Part shown: piece after piece, positions 11,301 through 23,649 of the stretch
How positions within the stretch are numbered: position 1 is the stretch's first letter
How the letters are laid out: every line of letters starts with the position of its first letter
Position numbers and translations under genes: made by a program
Assembly: GCF_036324505.1 (NCBI RefSeq)
Contig: NC_086350.1
Coordinates: 23,823,757-23,887,756 of the forward strand
Length of the DNA: 64,000 nt
Source of the DNA: Eleginops maclovinus
Lineage: Eukaryota; Chordata; Actinopteri; Perciformes; Eleginopidae
Direction of reading: 5' to 3'
The notes under the pieces: model-generated
Seen by the model: the letters and a program-made list of their open reading frames with translations, nothing else
Databases searched by the model: none
Told to the model about the DNA's origin: nothing

Positions 11301-14300
11301 AGTAAGCCAAGAGAGGGAGTATTATTAGTTCTGCTTGTTCCAGGGAACGGTTTATTTTTAGATTGGGTGAAATTTAATTCCAGTCCATTACAGTCCAGAG
11401 GTTGGCTTGTGCTGGGGCAACCTTATCATAGAGGATGATAAGAGATGAGCTAGCAGGCTCCCAAATGTAATAGAGTGGTGCAGTGATGATGTCTTTTTGA
11501 GAGTAAGTTAGCATCCGAAGAGCTCCTACGACAAAAAACAATAGGATTTTTCCACTGGATTTTGAATAGTTCAGAAAATAAGATCTGTGGCAAACATAGA
11601 TCCCACGTATTAACAACACCTTTAATAGAAGTTGAAGACTAAATGCAGTTGCCAGACTAAAAAAGCTAACATTAGACTATAAACTAGCTACATTGCGGTT
11701 GCCTGACTTCATGACAACACCGCTAAGCTAATAGCGGCTAATGTTTGGCTTGACGTTTAATCATCTCATTTAGTTACTTGTTAGCAACAGCCTTTTTTGA
11801 CACGTAAAGGTTTTTAAATTCACCTGTGGGGTATTAACTAATGTATTTTATGACTTTCAAAAAGTCAAAATCTCTCTTAAGCTTATTAAGCAGTTATTTG
11901 ATCCAAATATCTGGAACAAACTACCAGAAACCTGCGAGTACGCTGAAACTCTAACCACTTTTAAAACCAGGCTGAATACTTTTCTTTTTGCCACTGCTTT
12001 TAATTTAACTTTTAATTTCTCACACTGCACTGTAACTTTTATTCATGTATTTTAAACCTCTGTTATTCATGTTTATTTTATTATCTTTAAATGACTGGTT
12101 TTAAATGCCATTTTATAATGTGTTGCTGCACTATTTCTTTTTTGTAAAGCACTTTAAATTGCCTCGTGCTGAAAGGTGCCTTTATAAATAAACTTGCCTT
12201 GCCTTGCTTAAGCTAGCGGTAACCACAGACTTTATTTAAGTCATCTAACCAAAAGAACATTTTCAAAAAACATTGAATTTGATACAAGGGAACTGGATGT
12301 GCTAGAATGCCAACTCATTTTGGGATTTAAGTGTCATTCCTGAACCTGTCGATGCACACTTTATTGAATAGGAATAACCGCATGAACCTCAGCCAAGTGG
12401 ACATAGAATTTTAAACCACTTGTGTATATTTTGAAAGGATAGAATTTCATAACATATAGTTATCTGTTTTCTGTCTCTGTCTTCCACTGCCCCCCCCCCC
12501 CCCAGGGCAATATTCTCTGTGCTGGACCTGATGAAGGTAGACATGGCCAACTTTGCGCTGACCAGCTTCCGGCCTCATCTGATGCAGCAATCTGTTGAGT
12601 ATGAGAGGAGCAAGTTCCAGGAGTTTGTAGAGAAACACCCCAGTAAGGAATCTCTCTTCTATCAGATTAGTCATTATATTGAAAATATTTTGCTGAAGGA
12701 TATGTTTTACCATTTAAAAAAACACACATCATATTGTGACCTAACAAAATGGTCTTCCTCAGTCCATGTTTGGTGTTGTTTGGCCTTTTAAGAACAGCAT
12801 TTTCTCTAGTCATTTTATTCTGCTCTCAAATGGAAGTAGCAACAATCTTACAGCACCATAACTTACATTTAAATAACCACAATTACAAAAGATCTATTGT
12901 GCGGCTGTAGTGATGGAGACATAACATGACATAAGACACCCAACCTCATTTGAAAAATAAATAAATAATAGATATTCAGAACAACCCTACACATTTTGTG
13001 TTGAGATGCTTGTGTAGCGCGACGCAGTACAGTATAAACGTATTTATTTATATTTGAACCTAAGGCAAGACACACAACAGGTGGAATATCTTCAGTTCAT
13101 GTGGTGTCCCCTAATTACTTTGTTGTGACTATTATCACTCAATACCACTATGGATTGACACAGTGATTTTTACTTAGACTCTACAATTATGACATTCTTG
13201 CTAACTGGCAAAGGTGCGGGAAATTGAGCACCTTTGCCAGTTAGCAAGAATGTCGTCGTCGTAATTGTAGAGTGCATGCGTCTTACAAAAAATCACTGTG
13301 TCAATTTCCGCACCGTTGCCGGAGAGGTCACCTAAATGCCCTGTGCCCCATTGCACCATCCAGTGCTCACAAACAACACCAAAACATAAAGATGGGCACA
13401 ACAGACTTACAAAATAAACTGGAAGTAGGTTCAATGAAGTTTAATGCAAAAAAAAACCCAAAGTCCTCAATTTTCACAACATATTTTTTACTCAAAGAGC
13501 ATTACAAAATATGAAATAATATCTCCTTTTATGCTTTTATTGTCTTGTTGACATCGCCTGCTTTGACATAGGTCATACAATATTTGCATGATGTTTTTTC
13601 TACCAAATCCTGTGATAGCCCGCAGGCTGAGAAAATTGTGATACCGACTGTAAATTATACATAAATGACTGTATCAACTATACTTCTACTGCTGTGCATA
13701 TATGATGAACTGTCGTAATAGAAGAAGGTCCTATTGGTGTTTTGATTTCTCTTTTGAAAAGCAGGCAATGGATGGATTTGCATATATTAGTGGGAAACCA
13801 GGGATCAGCTCTAGTAAAGCTAAAAAAATGAAATGCTCTGTTCTCTAGATGCCTTAGACTTCACTGAGAAGTGGCTTGAGGACACAGTGAGATGCCTGAG
13901 AGAGACGGATGGTTCTACTGCTGCTTCATCTGACCCCCCCGCCTCCCTCACTGCTGTTAATGTTCATAATCAAGCCTATCTACGACTGCTGAAGTGGGAC
14001 CACGCCTCCGACCCCTTCCCAGAGGTACGCATGAAGCCAGCCTCTTAATTTTAGATCTTTTTTTACTCACTCTGCCCCTTTTATGTTTCATATCTTGTGT
14101 TTTTCTGCCAGCATGAACTGTATTCTTGTTGTTCCCCTAACCACAGACCGTTTTGATGGACCAGGTCCGGTTCCAGGAGATGCATCAGGAGGCAGAGCGG
14201 TTGGTCCTGCTCTCCTCCGTGCTGCTCATCATCTACACCACCACCGGGGAGGCTATCTCCGGCCTGCCGGGGCTGATGGACACTCTCAAAAACACTGTCA

Positions 14301-17300
14301 ATGCCCTGCTGGCCGACATGAACACACCGTGAGTACCAGTGCTTTAAATGTCACACACCCGTTTCAAAAAGTTACTTTGCACAACTTTGCTGGTGAGTAT
14401 GAGGAAAAACCATCTTATGTTAAGTCAATAATTAGATTATTTAAATAAAGTAGAGGTTTTAAACTAATCCCATTTGCTAATCAGTATTTTTATATTAACG
14501 GTGGATCAAATGTATACTTGTATTGCAAATTGGGTTGCCTGAAATAACATATTCACATTGGATTATCATTTCCCCTCTACCCTACCAATGTTTTTCACAT
14601 ATAGAATCGGCTTTATCAAACTTTCTTTTACTCAATGATAAACAAAGTTGGCAACAAGCTGTTGAAAATACTTTGATACTAATGAGAATTTAGCTAGAGC
14701 TAAAGCCCAAACCGCACTAGCAACTAGTATGAGTCAATGTTACATTTGACAGGTAGACACAGGGTTCCAAACGGAGGTTCTTGTTAATCTGTTTCTGCTG
14801 CGTGTGTTAAAATCAAACCAAAAGCAGTTGGCATAGTGCTAAAAGCAAGTATACTTCTAACATTTATGTATTTGTTTGTTCCACACATGGCAGTTATTTT
14901 AAAACAAAACATGTACAATTTATAACACATGGTGGAAACGAGCAGGGAGAAGAACATCTTATTTTATCTGCCCCTTCTTAAAAAAAATAACAAAAAAAGT
15001 AAATAACAATAAAAAGTAAAATAAAAAAGCAATATTCTGTCAGTCACAGTTTCTTACAAATACCTACACACACACAAAACCAGAACACAATCAAAACTCT
15101 ACTTCATATTGTCTGATTACTTTTTCTTTATACATTTTCCTAAATGTAAACATGGTATTACAGCCCATTAAAATACTGATACTGTTAAAATTGCTAATAT
15201 TTTAACTGATGTTGCTTTCAAAATTGACCAAAAAAAGCCGTCCCAGCGAATAAATGAAACTGTTTCAAAGTTACAGCAGCCGAGGTGTTGTTCTGACCTG
15301 TTGCACCGTAAATGCAGCTCTGAATAAATACTGTATCTGTGACATTCAAGCCCAACATTTCTGCACAATACTCAGTAATCTTATTTCCAGCTGGGCAAAC
15401 TCTGTGTATTTTGCAGTGAACTCGAATGCTGGTGTCTGGGGTGACTTGCCACTTGATGAATTCAACTTCAACCAGCAAAAGCTAAAAAGGGCCAGGAAGG
15501 GCAACAGCTAGGGATATAGCTCAAGCTATGATGCTACATTCTAAGAAGAAGTAGTAGTTTCTAGAGTTAATGCCCAAAATAGTCAAATTAAACCGAAACC
15601 TAAACTGAATTTAACGACTCAAATCTTCTGTATTGTGCCTTCGTCTATCACTACAACCATATACCTCTTAATTAATGGCAAAGCGAAGAGAAGATGCTTA
15701 AAAATTGCAATTACATTACGTAAGAACTGGGTTCTCTCCCTCTACCTGAGCTCCACTCCTGTCAGCTATGCCCACACTTGTTTATCCCTGTGCGACTAAT
15801 GACGGGGCCCACCAACAGTACAAAATAATATTGCATGATATAGCTAAACAAAATAATATGTTGTTGTCAAAAGTAAACACCTACCTGTATATTATTGGCC
15901 ACTGGAAAAGAGGACATTGGGACAGGTGAAAATCAACATTACTTGCTCATCGATCGTGTGCAAGATGTTGGTGTAATTCCTCTCAGTGCCAGAAGGAGGA
16001 GACAAGTCCTCGTACTGAAGCTTTAATGTCTGTTGATCTTTTTAATGCTGACACCTCTTCTGCCCTCAGCTATGTGTGGTGCTACACAGCCTAGACAGCG
16101 AGTTAAACAAACTGATCCAAGGAGTCTGAAGAGGCTTTCAGAGCGTTTACTTGACACAGTATTCTTGTGAAACTGCAAAAAATACAAAAATACAAAATAA
16201 AGATCTGTTTTCAATCTACTTGCATTGTTAACCTACTCTAGCATTACGCTATCTAATTTATGCTACAACAAAGGACCAGTTCAATGCTAAGCTCCACAGA
16301 ATTGCTAGCTAGCACAACATGTTGTTTCATAAATGCACAATTACTCTTTACACATTACAAACATGAATATATATGCTAAAATTAACCCAAGCACATATAG
16401 TTGACCTAGTTACAAAATGACTACTTACAGATTGTCCTGTATCGAGTGCATTGCGAGCAACAGAAACAGCACGTCTTTCTCCCTCGTTTACCGTTTGCAC
16501 ACTAACCACACTGAACGTAACTTTCTGACTAAATTAAAACCGATACCTAACTTGGCCACTAGATGGCAGTATTTGACCACATAATAGGCGATTTTAGCAA
16601 CAAACCTAGAGACAGAATACTCCCCGCTTGACATCTTAAGGATGTCACCCAAACAAACTTATGTAGAATATTTGAAAAGGATATAAAAGTAGTTCAAAGT
16701 CTCTTAAGCAGTGTCCTTAGAAACCAGAAGGACGACTTCACTTATAGGCCGTAGGAAGAGTCTCTGTTCGCCCTTCCGCATGACTTTGACCTCTATTTTC
16801 CTGACTCTGCCATCCTCACTGAAAAAGGTTTTGTTGACGAGTCCGATGGGCCAGTCATTCCTCTTCTCCTGACCATCCTTCAGCAGGACCACGTCTCCTT
16901 CTTGTAGGTTCGGTCTCGGTGTCCGCCATATCCGTCGGTCTTGGAGCCCGCTGATGTATTCTTTTCGCCATCGTGCCCAGAAGACCTCAGCCATGTACTG
17001 CACGCGCCGCCACTGCCCTCTGAAGAGGTCACGGCTTTCAAACTGGCCTGGTGGTGCTGGTGACGTGCCATACTTTTGTGTGAGCAGCATGGCAGGGGTG
17101 AGAATCACAGGGTGCTCTGGATCTGTGGAAACTGTTGTAAGGGGCCTTGCGTTCACTATTGCTGTTACTTCAGCCATGAATGTTACTAACACCTCATGAG
17201 TTAGCTTTGCATGCCCATGTTGCAGTAGCATCGCATCCAGGATTCGGCGAGCAACTCCAATCATGCGTTCCCAGGATCCGGCCATGTGTGACGCATGAGG

Positions 17301-20300
17301 AGGATTAAACAGCCACTGGCAACCGTTGCCTTCAAGGTAAGTTTCGATGTTTTTGTTGTGGCATCCGTTCTTGTCAATCTGCAGCTCTTTGCAGGCGCTC
17401 ACAAAGTTGGTCCCACAATCAGATCTGAGCAGCTTCGCAGCACCTCTGATTGCTAAGAACCGGCGCAGAGCATTTATGAATGATGATGTGTCCATTGATT
17501 CTATGATTTCAATATGTATGGCACGTATACTCATACATGCGAAGATGACCGCCCATCTTTTGGCCTCTGCGTAACCTCCTCTTGTCTTCCTTGCTGTGAC
17601 AGTCCATGGCCCGAACACATCCAGACCCACATATGTGAATGGAGGGTCTGAACGTAGTCTGTCCTTAGGCAGGTCAGCCATGAGCTGCTCTTCTTGCTTG
17701 CCTCTTAGCCTGCGGCATGTGACGCAATTGAAGATTGTGCTGCTCACCGCTCTCTTTCCTCCCACAATCCAAAATCCAGCGGCTCTAACCGCCCCTTCAG
17801 TGAAATGTCTGCCCTGGTGGCACACTTTTTCATGGAAGTGCCTGACTATTAGCTCCGTCACATGATGTCTTCCTGGAATAAGAAGAGGATGTGTTTCATC
17901 CAAAGTCAGCTGTGCTCTTGTTAGCCGACCTCCCACTCTAAGAAGTCCACTAGTGTCCACAAATGGACTGAGTTTGCTAAGCGGGCTTGCTTTCTTCACA
18001 GGCTCATGCCGCTCCAAACATTTTAACTCATCAGAGAATATCTCTCTCTGAACGGCGCGAATGACTGTGACTTTGGCCCGATGAAACTGTTCTTCACCAA
18101 ACTTCAAGCTACATTCATGCCAGCCGTGACAGACATTCTCTTGCCTGTCTTTGAAGCACTTGGCAATGTGTTGCAGTCTAGCAATGGCTTTTAGCAGAAT
18201 GTTCCAACTAGAAAATCTTTCAAATCTAGCACTTCCTAGTTTACCTTCTGACAGAGTGGTAGTACAGGTCACGACCTCTGGCCGCAGTTCTGGATCCACG
18301 TCGGGTTCGACAAGGCTGAAGGGCTCCCCCTGTCTTTGACTTTGCCTCGGGCTTGTGAGGAAAGCAGGTCCACTCAGCCATGTAGAGAGTGAGAGCTGTT
18401 CAGCAGGTAGTGCTCTCGTGGCATGATCAGCTGGATTCAGATGAGTTGGCACAAAATGCCACTGATGCACCTGTGTGGATCGCCTGATACGTTCTACTCG
18501 GTTATGGACATAGACATAAAACCGTCTCTTCTCATTAGAGATGTAGCCCAGCACCACTTTTGAGTCTGTAAAGAAGTTCACTTCATCCAAATCAATGTCT
18601 AGCTCTTCTTGAACTAATTCTGCTACTTCCACAGCCAGCACTGCAGCGCAGAGCTCCAGTCTCGGGATGGTGATGTCTGGTTTTGGAGCGAGTTTCGCTC
18701 TACCGAAGAGGAAGCCCGCTTCACTGTCACCATCAGCGTTGGTAAGCTTCAAATAAGCAACAGCACCCACTGCTTTTATGGATGCATCACAGAAAATGAT
18801 TACCTCTTTCCTCTGTGCTGCGGACGAAGGGATTGAGGTGTACATCCTTGGGATGCTAAGCTGCTGTAAGTGCTTTAAAGAATCTTTCCATCTTTCCCAC
18901 ATACCTTGCTTCTCTTCTGGCAGCTGTTCGTCCCAGTCACAGACATCAGAAGAGATGTCTCTCAGAATGACACGACCTTCAATGCTGACAGGCACCGCAA
19001 AGCCGAGGGGGTCGAACAGGCTGTTGATGACTGATAGCACTCCACGCTTTGTAAATGGCTTCTCATTGGTGGTCACCTGAAACATGAACAGGTCTGTGGA
19101 CAAGTCCCATCCTAATCCTAGGGTACGCTGCATAGATGGTGTGCTTTGTCCAAGACCCAGGCCCTGTAGTCCGGTGGCCAGATCTTCATCTGGAAAGGCG
19201 CTTGTGATAGTCGAACTGTTGGATGAGATCTTGTGCAGGCGTATATTTGATTGTGCCAGCATTTTCTGGGTTCTGCGCAGCACATCAATAGCCTCAGTCT
19301 CTGAAGAGAAGGATTTCAATCCATCATCCACATAAAAATGGCGTTCGATGAACATCCTTGCATCACTCCCATAGTCTTCCTCGCCTTCGATGGCAGCCCT
19401 TTTTAGCCCATAGATGGCGACTGATGGTGATGGACAATTTCCAAATACATGGACCCTCATTCGAAACTCTGCAATGTCTCCATCCAGGTCGTGGTTCTGA
19501 AACCACAAGAACCGAAGGTAATCCCGGTGTTCCTCGTTGACAATGAAATTGTGGAACATTTGCTCAACATCTGCCATCACTGCATAAGGTTCGCGTCTGA
19601 ATCGGATGAGCACACCGACCAAGGTGTTGTTGAGATCTGGGCCCTTGAGCAGCACATCATTAAGGGATACGTTATTGCATTGAGCGCTGGAGTCGAAGAC
19701 TATCCTGATTTTTCCAGGCTTTTGTGGATGGTAAATGCCAAAGCTCGGGAGATACCAGCATTCTTGATCAGCACTAATGGGAGGAGCGCGTTCTGCATGG
19801 TTCTTCTTAAACATCTTCTCGATAAACTCCACATAATGATCTTTCATCTCTGTGTTCTTTTTCAGCGTCCGACGGAGGGACATTAGACGATGGACGGCTT
19901 GACCTCTGTTGTTGGGCAGGCGCTGTCGAGTGGAACGAAAGGGGAGTGGAGCCATCCAGCTATTGGCCTTGTCTTTGTGGAATTCTCTGTTCATGATATC
20001 CAGAAATGTCTGGTCTTCTACAGAAAGTGCCAGCTTGTCATCATCGGCTGTTTGCTTGAATATGAGTTTGCCTACATCCTCCTTAGTCTGCGTCTTTTCA
20101 CCTAGGGGGCAGGTGTCTGTGTACCTCTCCCTGACGTGAATTCTGCTCTCACAGGGGGTGAGGAAACTGGGTCGCCCATTTTCAAGTATGCTGGTCTTGA
20201 AAGAACTCACAGTGGGTTTGTGAGCTCCTCTGAGGCAAACGTCCCCTATGATCACCCACCCTAGATCAAGACATTGAGCGTAAGGTGCATCATGTGGGCC

Positions 20301-23300
20301 GTTCACCTGACTGCGTACCTTGTGTGCCCTGATGATATCCCTGCCTAGGAGGAGAAGGATCTCTGCAGAGGGATCCAGTGGAGGTATCAGAGACGCGATG
20401 GGCTTCAGATGAGGGTGATGAGCTGCAGCCTCAGGCGTAGGTATTTCTCTCCTATTATCCGGAATCTGGTTACATTCAGTGAGTGTCGGTAATGGCATAG
20501 GTGCTTTCCCATCCATCCCCTCAATGATGAAGCCGTTGACTCTTCTTCCGCTGGTGTTCGTTATGCCAGAGCATGTCTTCATTGTATATGGTAGAGCTTC
20601 ACTTTGTACGTCAAACATATCAAAAAAGGAAGACCTTGCCAGTGATACATTGCTCTGGTCATCTAACATTGCATACATTTTCTTCTTCTTTTCAGGGAAC
20701 TTGGTTGGATAAACATAGACCAGGCAAATCTTCGAGCATGACTTTCCCTGTAGCCCCTTTCCACATACCTCTGTGCAACTGGAGGAGGTTTCAATGTAGT
20801 GTGGGTTGTCTGGCTCCCCGCCTTGACCCTCTGTAGGTGTCTTTGGATCTTTGACTGACCAGGGCAGTGGGCCAGCATGCAGTGCTGACACGTGACTGTT
20901 GCTGTTGCACTCTGAACAGTGAATCACTGCTTTGCAGTCTTTTGCCCTGTGCCTTGTAGATATGCAACATTTGTAGCAGATGGAATGCTCTTTGAGTAAA
21001 CCTTTTCTCTCGTCCAATGTCTTCATTCTAAAGCCCCGACATTTAGCAAGAGAATGTGGCTTCTTGTGAATGGGACATTGTTTATCTGGATCAAGAGGTG
21101 GTGTATAAGCATTTGCATCAGGCGTGTTGATTTCTGTTTTGTTTGCTGTGATGGGTGTTCTAATCTTTGTCTGCTTCTCTTGTGCTTTTTCTGCTTTGGG
21201 ATGTGGCGTGTTGTAGCCTTGAAGCATAAAGCTGGGGTCTGTTTTCATTTCAGCATGACTGTTCAGAAACTCGACAAAATAAGAAAAGGGTGGATATAAA
21301 GCATTATGTTCTTTCTTATATCTTGATCCTTGCTTGATCCAAGCCTCTTGGAGATTATTCGGTAGCTTTTCAACTATGGGGTTTATTCCTCTCGACGTAT
21401 CAAGAAAACTGAGGCCTGGTAGATAGCCTTCGTTCTTCGCTGCTTGTAGCTCAAAAGGAGGTCAGCGAGTTCTTGCAGCAGGTGGTTGTCTTTGTAGAAG
21501 ATCCGGGGGAAACTTTCCAGACGCTTAAACAGGGACGCCTCAATGGCTTCTGATGAACCGTAATTCTTGTCCAGCCGCTGCCACAGACGCCAGAGGCCTG
21601 TCTCTGGATTGTTCACATGAACTGCTCTAATCCTCAGGGCATGTTGAAGCGACTCCCCGTCCAGCCATTTTGTGAGTAGATTGAGCTCCTCGCTGGCTTT
21701 GAGGTTTAGTCCTTCGATGCCATTGCAAAACATAGACTTCCAGGACAAATAAGTCTCTGGCTTGTTGTCAAAGACCTTGAACCCAGTGGTTAGAAGATCA
21801 CGGCGTGCAAGGTAAGTGGCGAGATCTGAGAATTCTGTTGTTCTGGACATTGATCTGCTTTGTGAATGTGTGTTGTCTGTTCTGGTACCTATGTTAAAGA
21901 CAGGTGGGGCTCGATGAGGATGCCATCCAGCTGGGGTCCCTGTAGCCCACCCAGGTGTGTACTGAGTGACTGGTGGTGGCACACTGTACCTAGGCTGAGA
22001 TTCTCGCTGAGGCCTTTCTTCCATCTCAGGTTCAGGCTCATCTTTAAAGTGAGTTTTGATGTATCTGCAACGCGTTTGACTGGATCATGCGTTGTTACTG
22101 GGATAGCTGGAGTGGTCAACTCACGGTCATCTGGGCCTTCAGCTGCCGCCTCAAGGACTCTTGCTGCAGCGAGGGCTGCTTCAGCCTCACCCTCCTGCTT
22201 TAGAGCATTCAGCCTTGCTTCAATCCGTGCCTTCTCGACCTCCATATCGATTTGGCGTTTGGCAAACTCGGCTTTGGCGCGGGCAGCTTCAGCTACAGCC
22301 CGTGCTCGGACTGCAGCCATGCTAGCACTTGACTTGCTTGACCGGTGTGAAGCTGACGTTTTTGCTGATCCACACTTTGATCTAACTTCCATTTGGGAGA
22401 CGGGAGGGGTGTTATGTGCATCTGACATCTTGACTGGTTAGAGATGTAGCTCTTGGTGAATAACTTGATGTGTTGACTAATCTTTTCACTCTTCTGCCCT
22501 CAGCTATGTGTGGTGCTACACAGCCTAGACAGCGAGTTAAACAAACTGATCCAAGGAGTCTGAAGAGGCTTTCAGAGCGTTTACTTGACACAGTATTCTT
22601 GTGAAACTGCAAAAAATACAAAAATACAAAATAAAGATCTGTTTTCAATCTACTTGCATTGTTAACCTACTCTAGCATTACGCTATCTAATTTATGCTAC
22701 AACAAAGGACCAGTTCAATGCTAAGCTCCACAGAATTGCTAGCTAGCACAACATGTTGTTTCATAAATGCACAATTACTCTTTACACATTACAAACATGA
22801 ATATATATGCTAAAATTAACCCAAGCACATATAGTTGACCTAGTTACAAAATGACTACTTACAGATTGTCCTGTATCGAGTGCATTGCGAGCAACAGAAA
22901 CAGCACGTCTTTCTCCCTCGTTTACCGTTTGCACACTAACCACACTGAACGTAACTTTCTGACTAAATTAAAACCGATACCTAACTTGGCCACTAGATGG
23001 CAGTATTTGACCACATAATAGGCGATTTTAGCAACAAACCTAGAGACAGAATAACACCAGTATAAGTATAAGTGGTTTTGCTATACTTACTAGACATCCT
23101 GTTTATTGCCCCTCCCAAGTTCTTTTAATGCAGATGAGGCGTTGGCAACCATCGGGGAGAAAATGTGCGTGGAGCTGAGTAAGTGTCTGAGTCAGCACGG
23201 TTTCTCTCCCTTCTCTGCTGACCGGAAGAGCATTCTGAGGGGACAAATCTCTGCCGCCATCCAGCCAGACAACACCATCCGCAAGCTGATGGGTAAGAAC

Positions 23301-23599
23301 ATGTGTAATGACTCTAGGCAGGGGTTGAATTGGGGATTTGTTATGTTTATTTGTATCAAATATAATTATTAACATAATTGTTTTTGACAATGACGCAAAG
23401 TAATATGAAATGTTACATTTTTTAAAGTGGAGTAAATGTACATCTTACAATGTTATCCTAACTTTTCAAAGTGCCATTTTCACTGAATACACATTATTCT
23501 GCATGGTTAGGCCAAAATAATAATCACAATTATTATGGTCAATATTGAGACTCCAATTATTAATCACCAATCAATGATTTAAAAAAATAAACAAACAGT

Positions 23600-23649
<50 letters not shown>

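Larger units (their letters stand above)
16051..23058 (-). mobile_element. BEL/Pao LTR retrotransposon with 5-bp TSD
   Basis: A complete element, antisense in TCP11L1 intron 8. The target duplication ACACC flanks it (16051-16055 and 23054-23058). The LTRs (16056-16619 and 22490-23053) are 564 bp each and identical by eye. The interior reads gag then pol on the minus strand, with the polymerase order protease, RT, RNase H, integrase seen in BEL/Pao. A polypurine tract (CTCCCCGCTT on +, 16620-16629) adjoins the 3' LTR. LTR ends are TA..GA rather than TG..CA, which is unusual. Identical LTRs imply recent insertion. Coding damage is limited to two frame changes in gag. Confidence 0.93.

Noticed and set aside
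15218..15511. Overlapping 80-86-aa ORFs on both strands in intron 8
   Set aside because: No domain, no splice context, no homology recognised.
19449..19886. 145-aa + strand ORF inside the BEL element
   Set aside because: Shadow of the minus-strand pol reading frame.
21866..22441. 191-aa + strand ORF opposite gag
   Set aside because: Shadow of the Ala/Glu-rich gag region; no independent support.
23134..23292. TCP11L1 exon 9 starting after AATGCAG
   Set aside because: Would create an immediate stop; the acceptor at 23118-23119 restores SFNADEAL and the frame.
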